From positions 24,046,274 to 24,110,273 of the forward strand of contig NW_025335505.1 of NCBI RefSeq assembly GCF_004798865.1: a DNA stretch of 64,000 nt. The letters are read 5' to 3'. The translations under genes and the position numbers were made by a program. Positions 12,214 to 24,195 of this stretch are shown piece after piece; positions within the stretch are counted from its first letter, which is position 1; each line of letters begins with the position of its first letter. The notes beneath the pieces were generated by a model. It was not told where the DNA came from. It saw only the letters and a program-made list of their open reading frames with translations, and searched no databases. This DNA comes from Varanus komodoensis. Taxonomy: Eukaryota > Chordata > Lepidosauria > Squamata > Varanidae.

Positions 12214-12806
12214 CTGCAGGATAGAAAAAAACAGGAAGTCAGGCAGTGCTTTTAAAGCAGAGTTTGAAAGCACTGTGCTAATTAGCTCCCCTACCCAAGG
12301 GAAAAATGTTTCCATAGACACTGATTCTAGAGCTACAGAGCATGAAAGTAAAATTAAGACCTGGACCCATTTGGTGCAATGGCACAAAGGAACCTAGGGC
12401 ATTCACAGCAACATCTTAACACACAGAAATTATGCCCCACATCACCATATAAGCACGAGCTGCTTCCCAAAGGAGACCCTGTTGACTGGTCAATGTCTTT
12501 GTAGAGATGAAAAGTAGCAGAGGCAGGAAACAAAAAGAAAAGTTGGATTCAGAGAAATACATGGGAACCCTCACCTCTCCCATCAGTCCCCAAAATGCCT
12601 CTCTCAAAGATCAGGGACCACCATTAAATAAGGTTACCTGTGAGATGGGGTGCTAAGGGAGAAGCAGGAGAACCCCAAAATTTAGGTAGCAGCACCAAGC
12701 ATAATCAGGAGCTCTGCTTGCAAAATCTGCCTTCAGAAGGGTCATCCTTCTCCTTTCGCACCCCTGTGCCACAGGCCAGCCCAACAGGGTTCAGGATTCC
12801 CTGAAC

Positions 12807-13191
12807 CAGGGGTCTTCAAACTTTTTCAGCAGGGGGCCAATTGAAAGGTGCCGGTAATAGCTGCAGGCCGGAAAGGTGGTGCTGGCAGTTCCCACGGGCC
12901 AGTGAGGGGGTGGGGGCGGTGCGTGTGTGCGCTGAGGTGGGGGTGGGGTACATGGCGAGGCGAGGCGAGGCGTGGGCGGGCGGGCGCACCCGCCGAGGGG
13001 AGGGGAGGCAGGTGCACGAGGCGGCAGCTTGCTTGCTTGGGGATCATTTTCACCGAGTGATCAAACCGCTGCCTACCTGCACGTGGGGCGAGGTGGGTGG
13101 TGGCGGGTGTGCAAATGGGCACGGGCACAGCAGGTCCAAGAGGGCATGGCAGGCTGCACCCGGCCCCCGGGCCCCAGTTTGAGGACCCATG
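12807..13191. mobile_element. hAT-like MITE, copy 1
   Basis: Terminal inverted repeats caggggtcttcaaac and gtttgaggacccatg, flanked by an imperfect 8-base target duplication (ccctgaac, ccctaaac). GC-rich interior with no coding capacity. Internal hairpin mostly lost here. Same family as 42,015 and 58,138. Confidence 0.85.
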
Positions 13192-13302
13192 CCCTAAACC
13201 TTAGACAAGGTGTTTAGGGCGCCTTCTGGGGGAAAGTAGGGGAAGCCACCTTCTGCCAGTCCTTAAGCCCACATTTTTCTCTAGAGACATTCCTTATCTG
13301 AA

Positions 13303-13393
13303 GGCTGCAACCCTATACATACCTAGGAGAAAGTCCCATTAAGCACAGTAAGCTTTACTTCTGAGTAAATATGCATAGAATTGCACTATAAGA
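13303..13393. repeat. Palindromic MITE (tgcaaccctatacat family)
   Basis: ggctgcaaccctatacatac at the left and aatatgcatagaattgcact at the right are inverted relatives around tcccattaagcacagtaagc. A common short squamate repeat. Confidence 0.55.
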
Positions 13394-13667
13394 AACATTC
13401 AATTCCAAGAATTGTGCACAATGTGCACCACACTTCAGCTGTGCTTCTATTTTTTAAACTATTTGTCAATTTGATAGAACATAAAAATAGCAACTCAGTA
13501 ATCTTAGCTTCGAAGCACCTTCCCATTGCTCTTTTTCTATTTTAATGAAGAACCTATGTTCAAGTTTCCAAATAAATCCCTCTCCCATAAATTGCAGAAA
13601 AGTAGCATTAAAGTGTTTTCAATATGTCATGAGAACTGTATAACATATGATACAGCTTATGCTATAT

Positions 13668-13763
13668 CAGCCTTCCCAAACCTGGTGTCCTCCAGACTCC
13701 AACTCCCATCATTCCCAGCCAGATGTCAAACACATCTGGAGGGAGTCATGACAGGGAAGGCCA
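13668..13763. mobile_element. Short hAT-like MITE (aactcccatcat family)
   Basis: Ends cagccttccc and gggaaggcca, flanked by an 8-base duplication tgctatat/tgctacat. Interior has aactcccatcattcccagcc. This is the best-defined copy of a family seen many times in the window. Confidence 0.7.
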
Positions 13764-13996
13764 TGCTACATATAGAAACAAGAGGAAGAAAAACTGTAGC
13801 TCAGTGAAGACCTAGAGCAAGAAACCAAACAACTGGCTTGAGAGTTTCCTGCTATGGAAAGAAGAAAAAAGAACCAGACCTAGCCAAACCATAAACACAT
13901 AAATTTCCATGATAATGTCATAGGGTGAAGCTAATGGTAGCATTTAGATAACAGAAAAAGGTAGCATCTGATCATTCCCGATGGCCATAACACATT

Positions 13997-14092
13997 TATA
14001 GTGCAATCCCATACATGTTTACTCCAAGACAAGTACTATTGAATTCAATGGAATTTACCCCAGGTAAACAAGGATAAGGTTGCAGTCATAGA
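13997..14092. repeat. Palindromic MITE, second copy
   Basis: agtgcaatcccatacatgtt, attgaattcaatggaattta and a right end aggataaggttgcag, in the same order as 13,303. Confidence 0.5.
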
Positions 14093-15946
14093 GCACACCC
14101 CTATGTATATGGAGACAGACAAATCCTTTAGCTCCTAGCATTCCTCCAGCCTTGCTGGCTGATAAATGCTGCATATGGTAGGGTTTTTTTTTTTTTTTTT
14201 TGGCCTAAATATGGACAGGGTTGGGCCCTTAATGGTCTATTTCATGTTCTGCTGAGTAATTTAAAACCACTAGGCAGCCTGAAATGCAAGGCTCATCTGA
14301 AAAACAGAGCAGGCAAAACAGTAACTTTCCACTGAAAAGCAGGAACCCTCTCAAAGAAAAGAGATCATACAAATTGAAACATAAACGGAACTTCAGGGAA
14401 ATCCCTTTGATGCACAAAAACAAAACATAAAACTAGTACAGAACAGAAGCAAAATTAGGATAGAAGCAAAATTAGGATATGAATGTGAAATAACAGAACG
14501 GTACTATATTGAGAAACCACTACTTCACCACCCATTGCCCCTTCGTTCCACTTTAGTAGTCAAGCATTTCAATACCTAGATTTTCTATGTTCTATTTATC
14601 CCATTTGTTGTTTAAAAAGTTACAGCTCATTAAATCTGATCTAATAGACCTGACCCACCTGTATATGGGCCACCTGGGTATGTGGCAGCAACAACCTGAA
14701 AGCATGGGCCACTCTGCCCCTGCCATGCATAGTATGCAGAATTCAGCACATGTTGATAAAAATTGCTTGGCTAGAGTTTGCCAATGGCCCATTTGAAACC
14801 ATCAAGGGAAGAGATGGATAAGCCTTTGAGCATGCATTGTAGTCCCTCCACTCCTTCCTTTGCACAAGCCACAAACAAATCAAGAACTCTTTTACTAATC
14901 ATAGTTTGCTGTCATATCCAAACTGGAACACTACAGTTATTGGATTTCAAAACAAGTCAAGAATATTAAACCAATGTCAAGCCATGGCTTCATCCTGACT
15001 TGTTTTCATACTGAAAACTTTACTTTTCCAATGCAGATGAAACAGGAAACTGTAACAAAGATTCCTTGCTTTCTTTTTGGCTCATGCAAAGGGAAAAGCA
15101 AGCTAGATGCTTATGCCCAAAGGACTATTAACTGAAGATATGGACAGTCTGAACATGATCAATATGTGCCAAAAAATTAGATCCTGCACAAGGGAAATTT
15201 AACCAGCTTGTGTGCTGCTGGGGTGCATCACAACTTACTTGATATAAAGAGCACCCTGGCAAACAATGTTCAATCCTCTTTCAAAGTTCCATCTAGGAAA
15301 CCAGGATGTAGATAACATAACCTTCATTGAGGATATAAGCCTCTTTCAGATACCTTTACAAAGTTTTCTTACACATGAAAACATGTATATCAAGCTACTA
15401 TTGAAGTGAATATTCTGGAATGAAATGGCACAATTCAGTCTAGCTGAATACAAAGGCAGATTTATTTAGAACACTGAGGAAGGGTGCACCCCATTTGTTT
15501 ACCAAAAAAAGCTACAACTCCACAGTCTACAAATAGAAAGCTGGCCTGTAATTATGTGAGAAAGACTATTATATTCATTATAAGCAATTTCCTCAGCAGG
15601 AAGGACAAGTTTCTGCTCACCTTGGAGTCAAATCATCCAGTTTTCAGATGTCAAATTAATCAAGGCTGTAGTAATACAAAAAGAGAAAGCAGAGTAAAAG
15701 CAAAAGTGCTTTTTCTAGTTACTGAATACTGGTGCAGACCACAAGGTGTCCAAAGAAAGAGAATGAAGCCCCAGTGGCAGTTCTCCCCACTCTCCAGAAT
15801 TCTCTTTGCATAGCCAGGTCTGCAGTAAACATGTCCTCTCCTGCATCAGGCCTTCCCACAGTGAGATATTTGGCCCTTGGGAAGGACATAGAATGTCATG
15901 GTTCAGTTCAAACATGATGAGAAACCACTGTTGGTGAATTTCTCGC

Positions 15947-16163
15947 GGGTGGCAGCTGCCATTCTGAATATTCTGGGCATGTCATGGATGCACCATAGCT
16001 GCTTGTTCTGTGCGAACCTGGTGAGGGTGAGTTGTCGGGATGGTTGGCAGGCCACTGGAATTATAAAGTAGTTTTGGGTGTGGAGCGGCTTGTCAGCTAC
16101 CTCAACAACTCACACTTGTGAATTTCTACCACACCCAAATATTCAAAATGGCAGCTGCCACCC
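15947..16163. mobile_element. Foldback element with 26-base inverted arms
   Basis: gggtggcagctgccattctg at the left and caaaatggcagctgccaccc at the right form arms of 26 bases (15947-15972, 16138-16163) with one mismatch; smaller inverted pieces (gtgagttgt, acaactcac) lie inside. There is no coding capacity and no clear target duplication, so the class is unknown. Confidence 0.7.
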
Positions 16164-16359
16164 TGAGATGAAAGCCCATGGAGAAAGTCTTCTATGGTGC
16201 TTCTCCTTATGCGAGAAGAGTGAGTGAAAGGAAACAATTTGGAAGAAACACATATATCTCAAAGAGCTTGATACAAAAGCACACACATGAGAGGAAGGGG
16301 TTTTTTGTGTGTGTGGGGGGGAGTATTATCCGTTGCATCCAGCACTCCACAATTTCTAC

Positions 16360-16490
16360 AGCATTCTTGACTAACCTGGTGCCCTCCAGGTGTATTGGAT
16401 TACAACTCCCATCATCCAAAGCTACTTTGGATTTGTTATGGGAGCTGTAGGCCAACACATTTGAAGTGCACCTGTTGGGAAAGACTGGAG
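16360..16490. repeat. Short hAT-like MITE, diverged copy
   Basis: Contains ctggtgccctccaggtgtat and tacaactcccatcatccaaa, then a complementary right half ending ctgttgggaaagactgg. Same family as 13,668. Confidence 0.55.
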
Positions 16491-16584
16491 CTTTCACTGC
16501 AAAATGGGCTCACAATGGAAATGCCATGCATCTTCCCACAACAAGAATTTCCATTTGGGAGGTACCACATCACTTTGTTTGTTT

Positions 16585-16735
16585 GTTTGGTGCTTTGGTG
16601 CCTTCCTCAACTTGGTAACTTCCAGATCTCTAGGACTTCGATTCCCATGAGCTTATGGCAGCATGGCCAATTGTCAGGAATGCTGGGAACTGTAGTCCCA
16701 ATACATGTGGCCATGGGAAGAACAGGCGAAAAGCA
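16585..16735. repeat. Short hAT-like MITE, diverged copy
   Basis: Contains gattcccatgagcttatggc and caggaatgctgggaactgta, the family core seen at 43,759. Ends are not clear. Confidence 0.5.
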
Positions 16736-17914
16736 CTGCTTTGGCAAAGCAGAAAGCTCCCAAGTGGGCACAGCTATTGTGACAACACAAAGACAGAAGA
16801 CAGGCCTCAGCTGCTGTTCCTGAAGAGCTGGCTATGGCACACTTCCTTGTGGAATACTGCAAGTCCGTATTCCAAAGCAGGAGGTCCTGCAAGCAAGGGC
16901 ACTGTGACCCTGGAACAGAATGTCTGGAAGCCCTTCACTAGCACTATATTATGGAGGTACCCCACAGCAAGGAAAGTGGTGGAGCCATACTGGTAGCCAC
17001 TTGAAAACTTACAGGAAAGCACTTCCTTGTGGACTTTTTTTTAAATGGCTCTCACCCCCTTAAACTACTGTTAAACTACAGTTGAAAATAAACCATGTGT
17101 GCTCCTTAGCCATTCAGGACCAGCTTCCTCCATTTTCTGGAGGTTCCAAGGTGTTGCAGATGGCACAGTCGGAAGCCAGACAGCCACCTTCCTGCATAAA
17201 AGTGCAGAGGCATCTCCCACGTTTTCCCCTATAAACCCAAAGCCTCCATCCAGGCTATGCCTCTTTGAGAGTGAGCCCAACCCTACAGCAGCCTGCGTAC
17301 ACAACAGTGAACCCCATGCACGAACTCGAAGGAAAAACCTCGGAGAAGTCAACCAAATCAGATGCCTGGTTCTCCAAACGACAGGTCCCGGAGCTTGAAA
17401 TCTCACTCTCTGGCCCTTTCCCCCAAATCGGCCGCGCTTAGCTTCTAGTTTGTGTTCGATTCTACTTTTTTCGCGTTTATTTCATCCCTCCCAGTCGCTT
17501 GCAAAAGCGCCCTGCCCACGGCTGAGAGGCGCGCTCCTACTAGGCGATCCGGTTACAGGTGTGGGGCCACCGTGCCGTGGCACTGAAAACAGGCTCCGGG
17601 GCTAAGGCCCTGGCTCAGACGAAGCCACGGCCACACGATTCCCCGAGAAGCCCGGGATCGGTAAGCCCCACTACCTGCTTCTCCGGAGAAGCGCCCCCCC
17701 ACGCGCCCACTCTCCCTGTCCACGCACGCACGAGATGCAAGACCTGCAGGGAACGCTCCCTACGCCGAGGACACCTTTGCAGAGCCGGACCCGGCGTGCG
17801 GCGCCGGAGGGTGAGGGCGAGCGACGAGAGCGGCTGCTTTGTGCCGTGCCGCTGTCATCGGCTTACCCCGCAGGTTGGAGTGCGGAGAGCAAGAACAACG
17901 GAATCGCCCCTTAC

Positions 17915-18130
17915 CTCGTCCAGCCGGAGGGAAGCGCTGCCTTGGCTTGCTCAGCCGCGCAGGACCTGTCCGGGCATCCAGGAGCCTGTCGCCGACTACT
18001 CCTCCTGCCACTCGCGCCCCGCCCGCCCGCGGCTCTTCCCGTAGGTCCTCCCCACCGCCTCGCCTCTCGTCCTCCTCCTCCGGCTCCTGCTCCTCGGGTG
18101 CTTCCGCTATCCTCAGCGCGTAGCGTGTGG
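17915..18130 (-). other. KDM1B: KDM1B noncoding first exon (5' UTR)
   Basis: The minus strand has a strong donor (gacgag then gtaagg) whose last exon base is 17915, inside a CpG island and upstream of the first coding exon. KDM1B has a noncoding exon 1 in mammals. The transcription start cannot be read; the right end given is approximate. Confidence 0.6.
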
Positions 18131-18339
18131 AGCGAGGGGTGGAGACAATGTAGCGAGGCTCTCATTTCCTTCCCACGCCGCGCTCCGAAGGAGGCAGCAG
18201 CGCGCAAGCGGGCGGGCGAGCGGCGGCAGGGGCCGCCCCCGCGCCCGCCTCTCGGGACTGGCGACTGCCTAGCCGGCCGCTTGCGACCTCGCTTGCTCCA
18301 GCCAGCCCAGTCCTCCCGCCATCTCGTCTCCTCGCCGGC

Positions 18340-18393
18340 CTGGCGACTTGAAAAAACGGCCGGCATGGCTCCTGCGATCTGCTCTGACTCAAG
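18340..18393 (+). other. TPMT: TPMT noncoding first exon, 3' end
   Basis: A consensus donor (ctcaag then gtaagt) ends a CpG-island segment on the plus strand, facing the KDM1B first exon. TPMT has a noncoding exon 1 in human. The exon start is not defined. A short ATG frame (MAPAICSDS) runs into the donor but is not known from TPMT. Whether it is still transcribed cannot be told. Confidence 0.5.
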
Positions 18394-19149
18394 GTAAGTT
18401 TCAATTCCGACCGGTAATTCCTACAGAAGGGGTCCTGGAGAACCCCAGACGTTTGCCCTGTGTCTGAGAAGCTGCAAAAGAAGGGATACTTCAGCGGTCT
18501 ATTCACACGCGCGTAGTTTTTTCGTGTCAAGAGTTTGTTGCACTTACTTGCTCATGTTATTAATTTGCTACCTTGTATTCCCGCGCTTCCCCCGAGACGG
18601 TCAAAGCAACATGCCCGGCTTCTCGTCATTTTATCCTGAGAACTGAGAGGCGGTTTGGGTTGGGGCAATTGGCCTTAGACCGCCAACGTTTCTCGGAGAG
18701 ATTGCTGGCGCAGGTATTAAAGGTAAAAAAGAAAAAGTCCCGCCGTTCTAAGCCTCATAATTGTGACTCTCCCAGAGGGCTTTAGTTTGGGGGCCATTAC
18801 AGAAATGAAATACTATTGATTATAAAACAATATCTTGGATAATCACTAATTAAACTTGGAACCCATGGTCTACCCAGTGAAGTCTATGATTTTGCAAAAT
18901 TCCAAACTGTTCCAATAAGAACTGCTTCAGGTACAGCCTGTTAAAAATATCTATTTCTGGTAACCTGTTCACACAGGTATATGTTTTTGAACCAGCCTTT
19001 AATGTTCGATTGCCTGCAAACCGGCTCCATCGAAAAGTGATGTGAAAGTTCTGTCCCAGCATCCATGGCCCTGGATGAATATATGAACAGGCAGACAATT
19101 GACTCTATTGAGTCACATTGGTTTTGTGTCAAAATGCAATATGTAAAGT

Positions 19150-19218
19150 TGTTGTTATTATTATTATTATAACATTTCTATGCTGCCCCTTGCCGAAACC
19201 TCGGGGCGGCTTACAACA
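19150..19218 (-). mobile_element. LINE 3' tail, reverse orientation
   Basis: ATT-repeat followed by aacatttctatgctgcccct and cgaaacctcggggcggctta, the reverse complement of the LINE 3' signature. Confidence 0.55.
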
Positions 19219-20334
19219 TGTTTCATTTGTAAACACATTCATTTTTATGCAGAGTGTCTCTTGATATTATTGCCCACCACAAATAAACATGTATGTGTGA
19301 CATGTTTGAACCTGACCCCATGTGTGAACCTGACCCCATCCTCGGAGATGTTTGGGGGAGTATTGGAGCTAGGACTCACAGGGATGCAGTGCAAGACTTT
19401 CTGGTTAGCAGGGAGGTTGAAGGAATCTGCCAACTCTTCTCCAAGTTCCCCTTTCCCTCTGGGCTACACTGCAATCCCCAGTTTTCCACAGCAAGATATC
19501 TTTCTCTGTTGCAATGCAAAGCATTTTGGGATGGCTTGGTTTAGAGTGAGCAATTAAGACCCATTACCTTTACAAAAGATCTGGATCCTGGAAACAGCTA
19601 GAATTGGTTTGTTGATGTATGTCAACCCAGCTACTTTGAATTTATAGTCTCTTCTGGAGACTGTTACAGTAAGTGCCACTTCCATGAGAGATATGAAGTT
19701 ACAAATGACAGAAGAAACCCTTGAGTGCCATTTTTCTTGGTAGAAATGTGGGGTACAATTAAATAAATAAAACCCTTTCAGGCTTCAGGCAAGAATCTTA
19801 TGCATATTCAGCAAACTGGCATGGCTGTTTGGGCATGCTGGGTGTCGTAGGACTTTTTCAGCCAAAACATGCAGAGGTGTGCATCCCTCAGCTGGGTAAA
19901 AGAACATAGTCTGAATCAAATGTTGATGCCAAGTTCCACTAAGTAAACCTCTGGCAGGAGCTTTATTATCCACTCCCTTCCAGGTGCACAGTTCCAATCT
20001 GCTGATATTTATCACAGCCTTTTTATGCTAGCACAACCTGTTGCCCAAGCATAATGCACAGCTACTTGTGTAACCTGTTCAACATTTGCTTCAAAGTATG
20101 TTCTTTTACCCAGCTAAGGGGTGCAATTCTATGCATGCATAGACTGGAGTTCTACAACATCCAGCATGCTTGTGCAAACATAACTTTAGCTGAATTCTCT
20201 TATGTGTACTTTGGAACCTAGCTTCTGCCAATGCAATTGCCATTTGCACTAGTGGAATGACACAGTTGGATACTGCTGATGACTGGTTTTTTTTAGCATT
20301 CTTTGCAGGCCTAAAGTTGCTTTGTTGCCTTAAG

Positions 20335-20415
20335 ACAGTCTTCCCATTAGCCTCAGGCAGCATGGCCAATGATCAGTTCTGCTGGGCATTTTAGTCCAAA
20401 ATGTCTGGAGGATGC
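20335..20415. repeat. Short hAT-like MITE, half copy
   Basis: Contains aggcagcatggccaatgatc and cattttagtccaaaatgtct, the right half of the family. It lies just left of the LINE at 20,529. Confidence 0.45.
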
Positions 20416-20528
20416 CAGTCTCTGAATGCTGCTTTAGGAACCTATATTATTTTTACTTGTTTTGCTCAAAAATTGTTAAAATTTAAAATGTCTAAAAGTA
20501 AATTCTACATTGCAATTTTTAAAAAATT

Positions 20529-21792
20529 TTCAGCGGCTTTCGATACCATCGACCATGGTATCCTTCTGGATAGGCTAGCGGGATTGGGAGTAGGAGGCAC
20601 TGCTTTGCGGTGGTTCCGCTCCTATCTCAATGGCTGATTCCAGAAGGTGGTGCTGGGGGACTATGGCTCTGTGCCATGGCAGTTATGCCATGGGGTTCCG
20701 CAGGGGTCCATTTTGTCCCCCTTGCTATTTAATATCTATATGAAACCGCTGGGAGAGGTCATCAGGAGGTGTGGGCTGTGGAATCATCAGTACGCTGATG
20801 ATACCCAGCTCTACCTCTCATTTTCAACTAATCCAGGTGAGGCAATGGCTGTACTGAACCGATGCCTGGCCGAGGTAATGGGCTGGATGAGGGCCAATAA
20901 ACTGAAGCTCAATCCTGATAAGATGGAGGTCCTGTTGGTAGGTGGTTCGGACTTCAGGGTGGGGGACCTGGACCTTGTCCTGAACGGGGTTGCCCTCCCT
21001 CTGAGGGACAGGGTTCGCAGCTTGGGAGTGCTCCTCGACCCAGAGCTATCATTAGAAGCTCAGGTGACGGCGGTGGCAAGGAGCGCTTTCCTTCAGCTTC
21101 GGCTGATCCATCAGCTGCATCCCTACCTGGAGAATGATTGCCTGGCAACAGTGACACATGCATTGGTAGCTTCCCGATTAGACTTCTGTAAAGCACTCTA
21201 AGTGGGGCTACCCTTGAAGATGGTCCGGATACTTCAATTGGTGCGAAACAGAGCTGCCAGGTTGCTGATGGGGGCTGGGCGTTGTTCTCATATAACCCCA
21301 GTCCTCCATCAGCTTCACTGGCTTCCCATTGAAGTCTGGGCCCAATTCAGGGTGTTGGTTGTCACCTATAAAGCCCTTAACGGCTTGGGATCTGGTTATC
21401 TAAAGGAGCGCTTGCGTCCATATATGCCCTCCCGCCCCTTGAGATCGGCAGCAGAGGCCCTTCTCTGGGAACCCTCCGTGAAATATATTAGGAGGGTGAG
21501 TACCCGGAGGAGGGCCTTCTCTGTGGTGGCGCCCCATCTATGGAATGTGCTCCCCAGAGAGGTCCGCCTGGCGCCATTGTTATTTGTTTTTCGGCACCAG
21601 GCCAAGACCTTTTTTTTTAAATGATACTTTAACTGTTAATTGTTGTCTTTACTTATTGGTTTTTATAGTTGTGCCGAGATGTATCCGAATTTTTAAGGTT
21701 AATTGTACATTTGTTTATTTGTTTTGTAAGCCACCCCGAGGCTTTTTGCAAAGGGGGCGGCATAAAAATGCTCTAAATAAATAAATAATAAA
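20529..21792 (+). mobile_element. LINE of the CR1/L2 group, 5'-truncated, 3' half of reverse transcriptase to tail
   Basis: Non-LTR retrotransposon fragment in TPMT intron 1. It starts inside the RT at [14 protein letters not shown] and shows [14 protein letters not shown], the catalytic YADD (20791-20802), [30 protein letters not shown] and the C-terminal LWNVLPREVRLAPL. Two in-frame stops are visible (near 20,635 and 21,199). The 3' end has a short inverted motif (ccaccccgaggc, then ggggcggcat) and an AATA-repeat tail. 5' truncation is usual for target-primed insertion. CR1 and L2 cannot be told apart here without a tree. Confidence 0.88.
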
Positions 21793-21942
21793 ATCAATTG
21801 ATTGCCTTTACTAAATTTAAGCTATGTGAACTGAGGTGAAAATGTTATCTATGAACTTGTTTTAATGACCAGATGTGATGTTTTCTATGCAATGATTTCG
21901 AAGTAGTCCTGGGACATTTTTCTATCTACAAAGGTTTCCCAG

Positions 21943-22079
21943 GCTATGGAAAATTCCTCAGATGAGTTTGGAAATAAAAAATGTCATGATGCCAGATTAC
22001 AAGAAGACAAAGTGGTGACTGAAGAACAATGGCTGCAGAAATGGCTAACAAAAATATTGGATTTCACAATGAACAGTAT
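21943..22079 (+). pseudogene. TPMT: TPMT relic of first coding exon (human exon 3)
   Basis: Acceptor tttcccag, then gct and ATG at 21946. The frame reads MENSSDEFGNKKCHDARLQE then DKVVTEEQWLQKWL, aligning with human [20 protein letters not shown]. After KWL the match continues one frame away as NKNIGFHNEQ, against human NGKTAFHQEQ, so one base appears missing in the run ctaacaaaaatatt. Read straight on, the frame hits TAG at 22081. The donor is weak (gtagtt at 22080) and does not fall at the human position, so the right end is uncertain. Confidence 0.72.
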
Positions 22080-23439
22080 GTAGTTGCATATTCTTCTAAT
22101 ATCATTTTATAATGTGTTTGGCTATTGAGAATTTCTCTCTCCTCTTCACAAACACACATTGTAAAGAAATGTTTATAAGGACCCATTTTGCCTTCAGCCC
22201 CATACATCTCTGCACTGTGGCCCTGAAACCTTTTCTAAAATGGAGTCAAAACACTCAGATTGGAAGGAATTATATAATCCTTTATGGTAATCCATTTTGC
22301 TTGTGTTAAGAAACACAGTACTTTGAACAATCAAAGTATGGTTGAATAAGATCTCCATCCACTGTGGCTGCAGGAAACCACCAGAGGCAGAAGATTATGA
22401 CCATCCAGAGGAATGTAGGAAGAACATGGAAGCTGCATTATCTCCACACTCCCATCACCCGTCCCCCCAAAAAATCCATTTAGATGCTCAGTTTTGGCCA
22501 TCTGCTATTGCCTCCCTCCTGAGGAGAGCCTGAGGCACCACCAGGATTCCTCAGAGAGTGCTCCTCCCACCCCCACCCCCTGGCACTCTTCTCTCCCTGT
22601 GCCAGCTCCAGAGGGGTTCTTCCATCATTAGAGGCTCGCTGGTGTGGAAGCAACCACCCCTAATGTGAGCAGAGGGGGTGCCCTCTCTCTGACATTGGAA
22701 GGCATTTCCAAGGTTGAGGCTGCCAATCCAGCCTATCTTATGCCCCACCCCATAGACAACACTGAGAGGCATAGGATTGCACCCTAACTCATCCTTTTTT
22801 GGCCAAAACATTATGACTTACATAGTTGGGCAGAAATGTCCAGCTATACTATATAAAACAAATAACTTTGTTTTCTATTGCGGTTTTCAAAAATATGGAA
22901 ATGCTTGAGAAATTTTCAGGACACAACTACATGTGAGCAGCAAAGAGAGACCCAACACTTTTTATGTGAAGGGAGAGAAACATTTTGCATTAAGCAAAGT
23001 CTCGTGAATGCCAATTAGGAACAGGAAAGAAAGGTTTGGGAATGAAAAACTTAGGCACCTTCTCCTGCCCTGTAGTTGTTTGTCTGCATCAAATTTTCCA
23101 TGATCAAAACAACTTATCTTTGAATATATTAAAACATGTTGTAATGAAACATTTGTAAAAATACCAAAACCAAGTATTCAAAGTCAATCAACAGACTGGG
23201 TAGTGCAATTGCTCAAGGAAGGCTTGGATAAAAAGATGGATCTTCAAGTGGCATTTAAAGCATGACACAGTTGGCACCATGCAAATACTAAAAGGCACAC
23301 ATACTAAAAGGTGGGTGCCACCACAGAGGAAGCCTGTTTCCAGGTTGTCACAGGATGACAAACTGCAGGACAACATACATGTTGTAAGTTGGGATAAAGA
23401 ATCCCCCAAAACAAGTGTGAGCTGATGGGATCTGAGCTC

Positions 23440-24065
23440 CCAATGACTGACCAGGGAAGAGTTTGTACAGCTCTGATGGGCAGTTCAATCAAAATGTCTG
23501 CCCAGTGGGTGATCGCTGTGAAAAAGGCAAACTCCATAGTAGGCATTCTTAGAAATGATGCTTCCTTTATGCAAACCTATTGTGCAAGCATACTTAGAAT
23601 ACTGTGCACAATTTCAGTCACTGTAGCTAAAAAAGAATACTGTAGAGTTGGAAAAAGTGCAGAAAAGGGCATTAAAATGATCAAGGGGCTAGAGGAGCTC
23701 TCCTATAATGAAAGGTTATAACATCTAGAATTGTTCAGCTTAGGTGAAAGGTGGGAGACATGATAGAGGTGTGCAAAACTATACTGCAAAACTATGTTTG
23801 CAGAAAATGAACAAGGTAGCATTTTTCTTCCTCTCTCATAACATTAGAAGACAGAGTGATTGCATGAAGTTGATTGATGGAAGATTCAGGAAAGATAAAA
23901 GGAGCACTTCTTCACAGTGTCCATAGTTAAAGTATAGAATTGAATATATGGATGTAGTCAGGGCCACCAATTTGGATGGCTTTAAAAGGGGATTGGACAA
24001 GTTAATGGTGGAAAAGGCTGTCCGTGCCTGCTAGGGCTGTGTGGTGCTTAGAAGGTTCTACTGAA
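23440..24065 (+). mobile_element. CR1-like LINE remnant, end of ORF2 and 3' region
   Basis: Old copy containing IKMIKGLEELSYNERL (the CR1 form is IKMIKGLEELSYEERL), followed by the usual 3' text up to ttggatggctttaaaagggg and a short tail. Many breaks and indels; 5' end ill-defined. It lies in the place where TPMT exons 4 and 5 would be expected. Confidence 0.65.
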
Positions 24066-24195
24066 GACTGGGGACATCTATTCCCCAGACAGTCCTGAAG
24101 CTTACTGGGTGACTTTGGGCCAGTCATGGGCTCTGAGTGTAGCCTATCTCACAGGGTTGTTGTGAGCATAAAATGCAGCACAGTGTGAATGCTGC
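24065..24195 (+). mobile_element. tRNA-derived SINE fragment
   Basis: Shares tgactttgggccagtcatgg, cctatctcacagggttgttg and tgagcataaaatg with the SINE at 8,894. The tRNA-like head is lost or very diverged. Confidence 0.55.

Larger units (their letters stand above)
12214..17914 (-). other. KDM1B intron 1
   Basis: About 5.7 kb between the noncoding first exon and the first coding exon. No other gene was seen on either strand. It holds a hAT-like MITE (12807-13191), a short hAT-like MITE (13668-13763), two palindromic MITE copies, a 26-base-arm foldback element (15947-16163) and two weaker hAT-like copies (about 16,360-16,735). Confidence 0.6.
17400..18420. promoter_or_regulatory. CpG-island bidirectional promoter of KDM1B and TPMT
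   Basis: A GC- and CpG-rich block of about 1 kb, in sharp contrast to the AT-rich flanks, with no clear TATA box. Divergent splice donors mark a first exon on each side (17915 minus for KDM1B, 18393 plus for TPMT). This is the expected head-to-head layout of the two genes in amniotes. Confidence 0.8.

Noticed and set aside
17559-18397. Long open frames on both strands through the CpG island (up to 220 codons)
   Set aside because: GC-rich sequence has few stop codons. The peptides are Pro/Arg/Ala-rich with no family resemblance and overlap two first exons.
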